Shown here in pieces: positions 10,519 through 22,569 of a DNA stretch of 64,000 nt; position 1 is the stretch's first letter, and every line of letters starts with the position of its first letter. Below the pieces are notes generated by a model. The model was not told where the DNA came from, made no database searches, and saw only the letters and a list, made by a program, of their open reading frames with translations. The DNA comes from Tretioscincus oriximinensis (taxonomy: Eukaryota > Chordata > Lepidosauria > Squamata > Gymnophthalmidae). The stretch is taken from positions 588,358 through 652,357 of the forward strand of contig JAJVDF010000509.1 in the NCBI GenBank assembly GCA_022410635.1, in the 5' to 3' direction. The translations under genes were made by a program, and so were the position numbers.

Positions 10519-11717
10519 TATTAGTTGTCATGGGATTGTTGAAAACCCAACAGTTTTCAAATATTAAATTTTTCATCCGTTATTTTCCATGTCTAGTCCA
10601 AGAAGGGATTAACTACATGTGCTGCTGTTTCATAAAACTTTAGCTCTAGTTTTTTTTCTCAAGAATTACCTGAGAAAAAAGCGTAAGGGATATATGAGCT
10701 CTTAAGCTAATTTCTGAAGCTGTATATTTATCTTTATCAGCTGTTTGATCTGCAGGCATTAGCAGGTGATCATGCTAATCTCCATATCATTAAACCTCTG
10801 CCTGCTGAATGCCAAAGATTAGATTGATGTTAAAGGCACAAGAGCAGATCAAACAAACCTTGAGTTCCCCTCCTTCTTTCTATTCCAAAGACAGTCCATG
10901 ACAGAGCTGGACAGAGCAAGAAATATCAGAGCAAATAAAAACTTGCCAAAGAAGTTGTTGTGAATTCCGTCGATTGTCAACAAAATGAGTTTAAATTTTA
11001 TTACTGCTGTTAAAAAAAGTGGGTATAAGGATTGCTTCTAAGGTCATTTCTTCACTTTTGCCAGCTGTGATGATTTATGATGGGTATCTTGGTGATTTGA
11101 GCATTAATAGGCCATTCTCTATTTCCATTTTGGCATAAGAATATTTGCTGTAACATGACATATGATATGCCTCTCACACCTAAGAGAGCTATTTATTGCT
11201 CTCCATATGGCTAATGTAGGCATTACACACTTTGGTAATTGCATTTATGCCCCCCAAAGCAAGGATGTGATATATGAAATTGCCCCTGTAAGCACTTAAA
11301 GAAATAAAAGGATAGTGAGAAATCTCCTGTCTCACCAGTGGTCCACCAATTACTTCTGAGCATTCCCAAAAAGCAGAAGAATTAATGTCTTCACCTGCCC
11401 TCAACTCTCTTGAATTAACATCTAGAGTCACCCTCCCTCCATCTCCAACTTGGAGCCAGTATCTAGGCAGCCATTGTAGCAACCATTGATATACGTGGAC
11501 TTAATGTGTTTGTCCAATCTTCTGTTAAGCTTATCTAGGCTGTCAGCACCACTTCCAGAAGTATGACCATCAGGGTAAAAAAAATACGTTAAATGAAAAG
11601 TGGAGACAGCCAGCCAAAATCCTCCAAGCCACAATATGTACTGCTATTGACTCTATTGACAAGAAACAATCGAGAAAAGTCATGAGAAAAATATCACCCC
11701 AGGGCTACAAATTGTCG
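10519..11717. other. Non-coding stretch, nothing recognised
   Basis: AT-rich sequence. Minus-strand open frames at 11189-11482 and 11428-11634 overlap each other and show no recognisable domain. Confidence 0.45.
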
Positions 11718-12830
11718 GTAGGGGCTATCTCCTCTCGGTTATAAGAGATTTCCAATGAACTTCATCAGGCCTTCATATGACCCAGAATCAATTAGGCAGT
11801 ATATTTAAGGCAGCTGTGCAACCTCCCAAGCAATGTTGCCAGCATGACGACAGGTGAGGCAGAGCTCCTTGTCACTTGCCAACTTTGCTGGCATAGTTGG
11901 CGCCATTTTGGCACTCGATTTTTGCTCAGCCCTTGCTTCCCTTGTGGCTTTGCCACAAGCCCCCAAACATCCTTTTTCCAGGCTCCTTGGTTACTACTAG
12001 GCAGTTTTGCCTAGTGGCTAATGGCTGGAAGGCTTGGTCCCCCCAACCTTGTCTGCCGTGAGGGTGGCATAGCCTTCTATCAATAGTCTTTTTCAAGGTT
12101 TCCAGCCCCTTTGGGTTTGTGGCCTTTGGGTTTGCTGTGTATATTAGGTCAGCTGTGTATACACATTTATATATATTAGCTGTACATATTTAGGCTAGCT
12201 GTGTATACATATTTAAATATATTAATTATACATATTTAGGGTAGTTGTTTGCATAGGTGTTAAATGTATTAGGTTGTGTACATATTAGTATATATATATA
12301 TATACTTAATACATATCATTTTGGTGTGATGGAACCATACCTAAGGCAAAGACAATGAGGGCTGCTAAAGCTACCCCACATGGAGCTACTGGTTGGGGGA
12401 TGCGGTGTGGAGCTCATGATGGTTTGAACCCTGTCGGTCATGCCATTGGGCAGGCAGGGCTTGATATGATGGGGCTATCACTGCCACCTTTCCAGCCCCC
12501 TATTTCTACCTGCATGGATTGGCAGCCCTCCTTTATCTTGTTGGCCAGAGGCCTTGACTCAGCCCTCTGATAGTATGCCTAGCACATCACACAATACCTT
12601 GACCCACACATTAGCCCAACTGATTGATGTAATTCAGCAGCTGGTCAGGAACTCTGGAGCTGCTACTCCTCCTGCTAGTGCTATGGGCCCTGACCCTGTC
12701 GCTCCTGAATCATCTCAATCCACAGGGTGGGAGTCAAAAGAAATTCTGTAGGGGCTACCTTTATTTGAAAGAGATTTCAACTGAACTTAATAAGGCCCCC
12801 ATGTGACCTGGAATCAATTATGCAGTATAT
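11718..12830 (+). mobile_element. Candidate LTR- or DIRS-like retroelement remnant
   Basis: Direct repeats of about 85 bp at 11718-11804 and 12748-12830 share GTAGGGGCTA, GAGATTT, GAATCAATTA and GCAGTATAT blocks and lie 1.03 kb apart. Between them is a GC-richer segment with two overlapping open frames. The one at 12355-12570 is Gly/Ala-rich. The one at 12554-12751 starts MTQPSDSMPSTS and has a Pro/Ala/Ser-rich tail, the sort of composition seen in Gag N-termini. No protease, RT or recombinase is visible, so this would be a heavily deleted copy. The call rests on the repeats plus composition and is tentative. Confidence 0.35.
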
Positions 12831-15142
12831 ATGATTTAGTGTGTTAGACGAAGGAAAGGCTCCATTGAGGCAAAATCTTAGAACAGCCTTCAATGATGGA
12901 GCCAAGAAACAATTAGCGTTTGAAAAGAAGAACAGAAAGCACAGGATAGTGGAAGCAGGATAAAATTTTGATTGGCAACCTTGCTTTCACATCATCAGGA
13001 AATCATAACCTAGTTTGAGAAGACAGAAGTCTCCTTTTCCTCCTTCTCCTCCTCCTCCTTCTTTTTACTAAAAAACGGTCCCTGAAAACAGAACATTTCT
13101 GTCCTTCAACTTTTTTGAACACTTTTGTAATTTTATCTGACAGCACGACTGTTTATATTCAACTATTCCACTGTTTACATCTATTCTACTATTGAATTCA
13201 GAGGTATGTTATTTAAGCCCTAGTTGATATTGTAAAACTTGTTTATACATCAATATATAAATAAACATTATCATTAAAAAAAGATAGAGATAACATTTCT
13301 TCATTTCTCTTCTTTCTTGTCTTTGCCTTTTGCACTGTAATTTTTGGATTAGTGTTCAATATCATATATGTTAAACTGCTTTCATTACAGTAGACAGTTT
13401 TACTGATGTTTGTTATCATTGTGTGTGCTCTTTTTTACATTAGCAATGTTTCTCTTTTCCATCTTAATATTTATTTTTTTGGACAGTTTCTAAGCATTCT
13501 GAAGAATAGATGAGTTGCTGTGACAAAAAGCAGACATTTCCTAAGTCTGTAATTATTATTAAGCGTACATACTGATTTCTGTGTGTGTTTTGTTTAATAA
13601 AACTGTAGCCTGCTTTTTTAATTATCTGCCTTTTTTACTTGATTCTTTTCTGTTTGCAGGTTTTTCCCCCCTCTTTATTTTGTTTCTGCCTTTGGGAAAA
13701 AAAACTACATAGGCGAAAACAAAAGTGAAACAGGGAAAAAACCTTGTACAATTATGTCTTGACAAGAAGACAGAGCAACATAAAATGTGTGCCATTTTTG
13801 TCAAGTAAAAGTGTAATTATTACACTAGTTGCCATTGTCTTCTAGATGTTTTCTACTCAGTGTTTTTAAATGACATAAACTGCTGTAAGCATCCATTCCC
13901 AATTAGATTGCTGATAGTTCCGTTCCAGAAACGGGTGTGAGGGGGAGCCTGTGGCTGAAAAGAAAGAGCATGCTATATATATATATTTATGTATATATAT
14001 ATTTCTTATCTGATAAGAAAAACAATATATCACCTAATAAAATGGTTGTCATGGCTGGCCACTGTCTAGGCAAAAAAACAGAAAACGTGAGGGTGCCCTT
14101 GGTAGTGTGGCAACTTGCAATTATCTTTTGACAGAGCACTTCTTTGCTGTGATTGATGGAAGGAGGAATTTGAGAGAAATTTACCCACTGAAAAAAGTGC
14201 CGTAGCCCCATGATTATGGACAAACAACAATATTTTACATGGAACAAGGAAAAGAAAAACCAATTCGTTTATGGGTGTCCTTGCTCCGTAGCGTCTCTAT
14301 TTCACAAGTGAGAACATAAACAACTTAATTCTAAGGTTCACGGATTGACCTTTCTGTGCTTTGATCTAAGTAGTGTCTGAAATACAGATGAGAAAGCTGG
14401 AATAATAGCAATACCCTTTCACAGAGGAATAGATTTAAATGTGAAAGAAAGTGCCTAAAGCTCCCAGTTACCTTAGGCTTTTCGTCAAGAACAGGGCAAA
14501 TGTTCAGTTCTAGAAAAAGAATAATGATTCCCTGTAGTATAAACAATCACAACAACTGAGTGTAGTTTTGACCTTTGAATTGTTCTGCTCTCATTGCAGT
14601 AGGAAATAATATCTCAACAATGATATTCCATATTAATCTCTATAATTTGCATATTCGTTCTGGTATTTCTTATTTTATTTTAGCTTCTCTTTTTTTTATT
14701 GCCCTTGTTCTTGTGATTGTAATTTCAACAATAAATGAGGACAATGATAATGCAAGAGGTCAAGAAAATTTGGAGAACTGTTTAAGATACATTTCTTGCA
14801 AGGTGGATATGCAGGCCTGATTCATACTTAGCCTAATTCTGTTCCAGAAAGTGATCTAAAGAGCCTGCTGTCCATACCCTATTCTTTTAAATTATTCTCT
14901 TTAGAAATTTGTTATTGGGTATCACCAACTTGTGACCAACTCCTGGTTAACTTCAAGGCTATCTTCATGGACATTGGGCATCTCTGTACATTTTTCATGA
15001 CAGAGATTCAAAAATATTTTGCCAACGCCTACTTCTGGGAACTCTCTATAGGAAGTTTTTTTTACCACTAAGATACTGTCATTCCTGGGTTAAAAGATAA
15101 TTCTATGCATTTCTCATAAATGGATAAGATCTGTAGAAAAGG
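12831..15142. other. Non-coding stretch with short AT and TTCC tracts
   Basis: Contains a pyrimidine-rich TCC tract at 13033-13064 and a TA-rich tract at 13974-14002. Short open frames (13622-13804, 13937-14131, 14331-14546, 14575-14820) have no recognisable domains. No exon is supported. Confidence 0.45.
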
Positions 15143-15413
15143 TCCTCCTAGTTGTACCACCTTCTCAACAGCAAAGGGAATAGGGCCTTCTAAGTAGTTG
15201 TCCCCAGATTATAGAATAGTCTCCTCCTTGAGGTGAATCTATCACCATCACTATATTCCTTCAGAAAATCTTTGAAGAAACATCTCTTTAACCTGGCTTT
15301 TGGTTAGAGAAATGGCTTTTCTTTTCCACCTTCAGCTATTGTTTTAAAATGTCATTTTTGCATTTCTGCTTTTATTGTTGGCTGTCCTGAGACTGCGAGT
15401 AAATAAATAACTT
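15143..15413 (+). repeat. L2-like LINE 3' end, sense
   Basis: At 15240-15300 the sense strand encodes [20 protein letters not shown], the typical C-terminus of L2-like reverse-transcriptase ORFs. The related copy at 42515-42785 has [20 protein letters not shown]. The 3' UTR runs to GGCTGTCCTGAGACTGCGAGTAAATAAATAAC. The upstream portion is decayed and the element is 5' truncated. Confidence 0.7.
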
Positions 15414-18400
15414 GAGAAGATGGGTTACTGTTAAATTCATATGGGAAGACAAATTGATACAATCCTGAAATGTCATCTCGCTATATTCATAATCAAGGAT
15501 TCAAGTTTGTTTATAGACTAAAACAAATTCAATCTTGATTTGAAAACAAGTGACTCCTTTTCAATACCTGCTCATTTTTAAATATTGTGCAAAGATCCTA
15601 CATAATACATTTTAGTAATCTGGAAATCTGTTAAATATATGGGAAAATGTGAATTCCCTATTTTGCATGGGAAGTGAGTACAAGAGTATGAAGTCAAGGA
15701 ATTTTTGGAGGACCAACTACATTTGTTGCTCAGTGGAGATACAGGCCTGATTTATTCTTATCCTTATTCTGTTCTCCTGCCATGCCCTGAGCTAACCCAG
15801 AGTAACATATGAATAGCAGGCCCCTTAGACTTCAGAAGTGTGTTTTTTCTTTCTCCATTGTATCCTCTTGCGGTTACCAAGTAGAGTTGTCTCAAAAAGT
15901 ATAATGGAACAGGTAGGCTACTATTAAACCATTTGTATTAGATGGGTATATTACACTCTTAACAGAAAATTCATAGAGTTCAATGTTCATGTCAAAATGC
16001 ATATGTAAACTTGTCTCTTTTGAGTGACTAAGGCTTTATCCAGACACACACAAAAAAGAAATGGATTAAACACAACTTAGAGGTGGTAGCATCCACACAG
16101 TAGAAGAAGCTAAGTACAGTAGCTAATCAATTAAATGCCAGAAACACAATTTCAATAACTTTTAATAAAAACTGTGTCCATGTACTCCTAGCTCCAAATT
16201 AATATTGAGCTGATTTTTTCCATGTATGTGGATATATCCTCTTTATTTGAAGAGTTAAATTGGTTAGAAATTTAATTCTAAGGTTTTCATTCTCCTGCAT
16301 ACCATCTCAAAGAAAAATGAAAGATTGGGATTAACATGACTATTGCTACTGCAAAATATAAATTTTTGTGTATATGTATATAACTGGAAACGCAATATAA
16401 CAGGATATAACAGGATATAACAGGATCACAAGGAGTAATATATGTCAAACTGCCTACCGTGCTGAGACCTCTACACAAACTGAGCACAGCAGGGTGAATG
16501 TCGCTGGGATTTGTTTTACAGGAAGCCTTCATTTCCCTGCTTTGGAGGGGTTAAATGAACTACTTCAACCACTGGTTCCTCTCGGGGGTACACTACTATT
16601 CCAGCTGAGAGCCGCTGTCAGAGGAGAACAGCAGGATTCAATGAATCCGTATATTCCCCAGTCTCTGTGGCGAAGCTCACTTTCTAGTCAGGCCTGTCCA
16701 GTTTCACGCCGTGATGGCCCCTGAGAGACCTCTAGCCTGAAGCTGTCAAATTCATCCCCCGACAGGTTTGGGTCACAAGGGACATAGTGTCCGGGCTTAT
16801 TCTGGAAGGAATCAAGCGAAGTTTCATCCTTTGTGTCTTAAAAACCTCCACTGTCACTGAGGGGACAAACTGGCTGCAGAAACTTTCGGCAGTGTAGGTC
16901 ACGAACTACCACATCAAAAGTCCTATGCCAGTGCATTAGATACTTTTGTGTAATTTAAGTTAATATTGACGTATTTATTTCTAACAAGTTAACTGAATGG
17001 TGGTGATTAAAATGGAAGGCTTCATCAGGGATGGCCTAATCCCTAATAGCAGGGATTGTTATTCAAGGAATGTGCGTTGCTATTCAAGGAATGTCAGACA
17101 TAACACGAAGACTAAAAGGGGAGATTATATTATCATCATCATCAGTTTATTTTGTATGTGATTTAAAACAATAAGCGTGCATGCAGATAACAATGGAATA
17201 CACGTAAAATCTGCAGTCTAAAAGCGATTGCAGATTGCACGAGGACATGCCTACCTCGTGAAGCTGGCACAATGCTGATGAGAACAAAGCCGGAGCAACA
17301 GCTGTGTATGTCCAGACAGATGCAATCTGCAGCCCTACTGGCTGCCAACTTCAATTCGTAATGGAGGACAGAGGGATTTTGCCATGCAGCTGGAAAAGAC
17401 ATGCAATAGGAAATTCCTGTTCTATTGCAGCATTTTTCTGGATACACAGCAAAGCCTAGCAAAACCTCCTTTAAGAGGTATGGCTAGGCAGTGAAGATGC
17501 TGCAACATCACACCAAGAATCAGGAAAAAAAACTACGCTCCCTAGAGTGCAATTAGAGATAGTAGTAATATTCACATTTCTCCCTGTATCATAGAAAGGA
17601 TGGTCCAAATATTAGGTCCAATATTTTTCTTTTTAAAAGTATTTAAGAACTTTTATTAAATGCTTACAAAACAATTCCAGGTCACAGAGAATGTTCCCCG
17701 GTAAAAAAAAAAAGAGAGAAAAGTAACAAAAACAATGGTGTCTCTCAAGATAAATATTCCAGATATTGTGCCCTTTTTTGTTATTCCTTTTTCATAATTG
17801 AGGAAGAGAATCTGTTATTGGCAGTCTATGAAATATACTATTGTGGCAAATCTTCTGTTGTTAGGTCCAATAGTATTAGTATTTGGTATGAAAATATTAA
17901 TTGTAGGAATGATACATCCAGATGAAAAATCAGAACAATATTAAGAACAATAATTCAACCTATTTTTAAGCATATCACCCTTAAAAAGGTTCTGTCCTGT
18001 TCAGTTAAGAGCTGTTTATCCAACTCCAGTAAAACAAATTCTTTCAATCAGGGGACAAGCAAAACAGAAACCAGAAATGTAGCAACAAAACACAATTGCC
18101 TGCAAAGATCAAATAATGTGGAAACACACCCTGTTATGAGCTGCTTATACTAAACTAAAATTTCATTAGATCCATTTGTAGGCAAAATTAATTATTGTAC
18201 ATGCCTCAAACAATTAGCCTTCAAATGAAAATGGATAGATGAATGGATGGATGGATAGAGAGAGAATGAGAGAGAGAAAGGAAATTAACACCAAGAGAAT
18301 ATATCTTATTTTGCCATTAATAAAAGTAATAAGTTCAAAACTTGTTTATTTTTTACTTTTTGAAACTTGCAATACGTTCCTGATGTTGTTTTCCGATGCT

Positions 18401-20760
18401 TGAAAAGTATCCTTGCCAAAGGTTATTCAGTTGTGCATAATTAAGCTATGTAGCATTAATGCATGGAATATTTGCCTAACTGCTTTCAAAAATATTCGTT
18501 CTGGTCAAGATAAAAAATAATCGTAATAAGAATTTTGTTTACCAAGGTAACAAAAATCCCAATCTATAAACCTGTTGTTGTCACTCCCCTCAAACCATAC
18601 AACATTCAATAGCGTAATAAATTATGATAAAAATCTTCAAAATAAATTTAAACCCTAGAGTGCCAAGATTGATTTATTTACTGTATTTCAAGACTTTATT
18701 TATTAAAAATATGTGTTGATTAATATATGCAGTATATTTTGTCGGACCTACAATATCTTGACCTACATTTTGTTTTTCATTTTTCATTGTAATGTCTTCA
18801 TCTTTTTAAAACTCACATGGGAAAATTCTACTTCAATCTGACTTAGAAAGGTCAGTGCTCATCATGCCACTAGTTTTAGTAACTTTGATAGTTTTGTTTT
18901 TAAATGTGCTTAAAATGGTCTTCTATTACTTTTTTATTCGGAGTTTTTGACCCAAATTCTTCTCGTGGCTACATTTTTCGAAAAGGTATTGGTGATTTTT
19001 TTCTCTTCATCAAAACTTGATAACATATTATATGTCCCTTCATTGTTCTCACTTTTCATGCCTGTTGTGAATGAGTTGGAGTGTTTCTACTCGGGGTTAA
19101 TTCAAAGAGTACAGGAAGTGGCTGTGGTAGTACGTACTCTGTCAAGAATGAAAGACCAGATTGATCCAGATTTTGCAATTTTGTATGAATCCACACTTAT
19201 CTGTTTGGAATGGTCTCTGAAGAACATTGCAGACCAGGAACATTCATGTTAGGGACAGATAAGGCTATTGACTTGCTGGGCACATTCCTACCAAGATGCA
19301 GACACACAGGTTGTTCCATGGTTTGTAATTGGATATTGGATTTCCAATCCCTGACTACAATTGGGTAAGGAGGCATCACATAGTGTACATGAGAGGGTTG
19401 AGTTGAAAGTGAACACCCAGATGCATTGTTTGTTTTGCATTATATTTCCAAGCTATCAAAGCTATTCACCATTCTGCTGCTATCATAAGCCTAGATATGG
19501 GCATTGGTAGATCGATTCCTGGTACCATTAAAATCCTATGTGGATGTTGCTTGAATCAACAAGCTCCCACACATTTCTACCGATCATTTTTCCTCTGTCA
19601 AAGTGCAGTAGGGGAACATAACTTTAGAGGAAGAGAAGATAGAGCCTAGTACCTATAAAATAAACAAAGAAGTTTATTTGAAGTAGCAGCATAATTGCAA
19701 ATCTTCTTTGCTTCCTGAGTACAGAATTGCCCATTGACAAAGTGTATTTCAAAGTGTGTTAATTTGGGTATAACATTCATTTAACTTATTTTAAATATAT
19801 ATATATAGAAAACCTTTTGATCACATGAAAACATTATGCAAATAATAAGCATTAATACAGTCTCCCTTGAACGTTGGATGTACATTATACTAAAAGATAT
19901 AGTTTAAACATTTCCCAGACATTTTACTATTATTAAAATCCTTTTCTATATCAGCTGTACAGGGTCTGAACTAAAGGCAGCTTTATTGATTTCTATCCCA
20001 TTATTATATTAAAAACTTTCTATTAAAACAGTTCAGTTACAGTCTGTTTCAGATTGTTTTTGAATGTCACTTTTTAATTCCATTGGAATTTAGTTTGCTA
20101 GTCAGGGCTCGTAATACTCAACACAAGCTTTCCTTGTAAGGTAACAATAAAAATAATTTGTTTCCTTTTAGAAATCAAAATAAAATGGCAGCAGTTGTCT
20201 GAAAAAGCTTCAAGAATAGGAGAGTTAACTTCTATATTAGGCCCTCTATTAAAAAACTTTACAAGCTCCTTGTTTGTGGGAATATTGCCAATACTACAAT
20301 AAAGTTAATTAGGAAAAACAGTAAAGATTTTAACAGCAACCACTGTATGAAACTATTTCTACCACTTGAGGGTTGTAATAAAATCATGCTTTCAGCAATG
20401 CACTCTTTATGTATGAAGTCACAGAAAGCAAAGGTGTGCTGCAACTATTGGGCTTGCTTTTGGAAAAGGAAGAAACAGCCAAAGAGTGATACAGAAGGAA
20501 TGAAATATAAAAAAAAATGCTCTTGCAGTTTACCCTCCCTTCCCATGCGCAATCAGTTAATAAGTCAAATGTGTTTTTCCATTTAGACTAACAAATCTGT
20601 CATTTCTCCCCCCAAGGAAAGAAACCATTGTAATTCTGTCTCCAGCTGTTTGATTTAGACTGCCGATCCTATGAAATACAGAATCTTTATCAATGCAGAG
20701 TTGTATCAAGAACGTTGCTTTCCTTTCATTGAAAATCTTATTTACTGGGATGATATTTAA
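15414..20760. other. Long non-coding stretch
   Basis: No supported exon. Visible details are a triple 10-bp tandem (ATAACAGGAT) at 16396-16426, a near repeat of GCTATTCAAGGAATGT around 17050-17095, and an ATGG/GAGA-rich simple tract at 18228-18282. The minus-strand open frame at 17163-17462 and the plus-strand frame at 18947-19252 have no recognisable domains. I searched by eye for an exon encoding the first EGF module of the receptor and did not find one. Confidence 0.45.
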
Positions 20761-20961
20761 TTGAATGAATGAATGAATGAATAAATGAATGAATAAATAA
20801 ATAAATAGACAGATAGACAGATGACAGATAGACAGATGACAGATAGATAGGTGACAGATAGACAGAAGACAGATAGACAGATAGACAGATGACAGATAGA
20901 TAGATGACAGATAGACAGAAGACAGATAGACAGATAGACAGAAAGACAGATAGATAGATAG
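20761..20961 (+). repeat. Compound tetranucleotide microsatellite (GAAT/AAAT then GATA/GACA)
   Basis: Starts with GAAT and AAAT units, then alternates AGAC/AGAT with recurring GATGACA interruptions. The interruptions recur at regular spacing, suggesting expansion of a larger compound unit. The 173-residue minus-strand open frame at 20557-21078, rich in Ser-Tyr-Leu, is an artefact of this array. Confidence 0.95.
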
Positions 20962-22416
20962 CTTTCTTAGTATATGCCTTCCTATCAATGTATTTTTACT
21001 ACTCCAATCTGGGGCAAAGACTAGTTCAAAGGTCTTACCATATGATTTGGAACCAGCAGCATTTTGAGACAATCCCATTATTGTCGAGGAGACGATGAAG
21101 AAGTGATCACTGAGGACCTATATGAATGTTAAAATCCATCAACATCATAATGGCAGGAGCTTCAAACAGCACATCTAAGGCAATATCCATCAGTTCAGAC
21201 AATGAGTGGATCAGTTGTGCATCAGCCCCACTCAGTCTCTTGAACCCAGTCTAGTTTGGAAAACACCCAAGCATAAGTTATCAAGTTATTCCTAACTTGA
21301 GCACAGACAAAGCTAGTGGACCAGCAAGTACTACTAGCTAACACTAGAGCCTCAAATGAACAGCAGTGAATCCAGAAGCAGATCTTTACTATTCACCTAT
21401 TCTTTCTGGGGCAAAACAATCTCTTCCAGAACCAGGTGTCATCTAATTTTCTAAACTCAAGATCCACACGGAAATTCCATCTTATCTGCATTTAATTTCA
21501 GTGCTTTGGATATAGATATATCCAGGAGTGATCACTGAAAACCAATCCCTCCCAGTTTATAAGTTATGCTGTTTAGCCATAACGGTTGCAAACACACAAC
21601 ACTTTAAAATGGGAGCAACGTGGAGTGGCAGCATGCGGGGAACTCAGTGTTTCTCAGTTAACATAGCTGGATGCCAAAGCTATTTCTGCATGTGATGGTA
21701 TTTAGCAAACTTTCATCTATATCTGATTGGAGTTCACTATTAGATTAATTGATAGAAACAGACCCTGCTTGTTTACAGATTCCTTGAGTTCTGGTCTTTT
21801 TCCAAAGTCAAAAAGTTCAAGCCCAACAGGTTCTTTAGCATTTCTCACTTGAGGAGAATGGCAGCATGAGATAGGAAGAATACTTCCCGCAATTAGAACA
21901 CAGGGCACAAAAACATTCCTGCTCCTGGCGAGTGTCCAGGAAGAGTAGACACTGCAAAACAGGCCTACCTGGCCTACTCCTCCCTTACCACAATTGAGCA
22001 GAAATATGCATGCTAAACACAACGTATGTGCCGCATTCGCTTACCCAATCACAATGAAGCAGGTTGAACATATCCAAAGATCTGAAGATCTGATCTGCAA
22101 TGTCTGTTCTTAATCTGATATTTTTCTCAGCACTGCTGAAGCAGAGGACTAATGGTTGAGGACTAGTGAAATGATTAGGCAAATGGATATTTTGTTCCTA
22201 CTAACTGCTGAGTTCAGCCCTCCCTTTAAATGTGAAAAGGCCACCAGTGGCTAACTAAACTATTTCTTCAAGTTGGGTCTCTGCCATTATTTAATTCCTT
22301 GAAATCTTCGTAGAAAATTTTCATGTGATGAAATGATTAACTGGGGAAGCTATTGAAGGAATAGAGTATTTTAAGCACTCTAAACACAAATAATTATTTT
22401 TATCCCTTCTTTACAG
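20962..22416. other. Non-coding stretch before the first visible exon
   Basis: No repeat family recognised. The last bases form the polypyrimidine tract TTTTTATCCCTTCTTTACAG that precedes the exon at 22417. Confidence 0.6.
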
Positions 22417-22569
22417 ATGACAATGAATGTGCAAACGCCACAAACCATTGTGGAGAAAATGCTAACTGTACAAATACTGTGGGTGGCCACTATTGCATGT
22501 GCTTATCTGGATTCGTGTCTAGTAATGGTAACATCACCTTTGTACCCAATGATGGGACATCCTGTAAAG
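22417..22569 (+). CDS. ADGRL4: ADGRL4 exon: first visible calcium-binding EGF module
   Basis: Acceptor TTTACAG, donor GTAAGG; symmetric phase 1-1, 153 nt. It encodes (D)[17 protein letters not shown]... with the six cysteines of an EGF fold and the DxNEC calcium-binding start; the module ends NDGTSCK. N-A-T, N-C-T and N-I-T sequons are present. In the hydroxylation consensus C-x-[DN]-x4-[FY]-x-C, His replaces the aromatic residue ([10 protein letters not shown]). A whole-module phase 1-1 exon can be skipped or duplicated without a frameshift. The phase-1 start requires an upstream coding exon. Confidence 0.96.

Noticed and set aside
11895..11915. TTGGCGCCATTTTGG resembling a retroviral Lys-tRNA primer-binding site
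   Set aside because: Only the first 7 bases fit and it lies about 95 bp past the end of the candidate left repeat instead of directly after it.
20557..21078. 173-residue minus-strand open frame
   Set aside because: It is the translation of a GATA/GACA tetranucleotide array (Ser-Tyr-Leu repeats).
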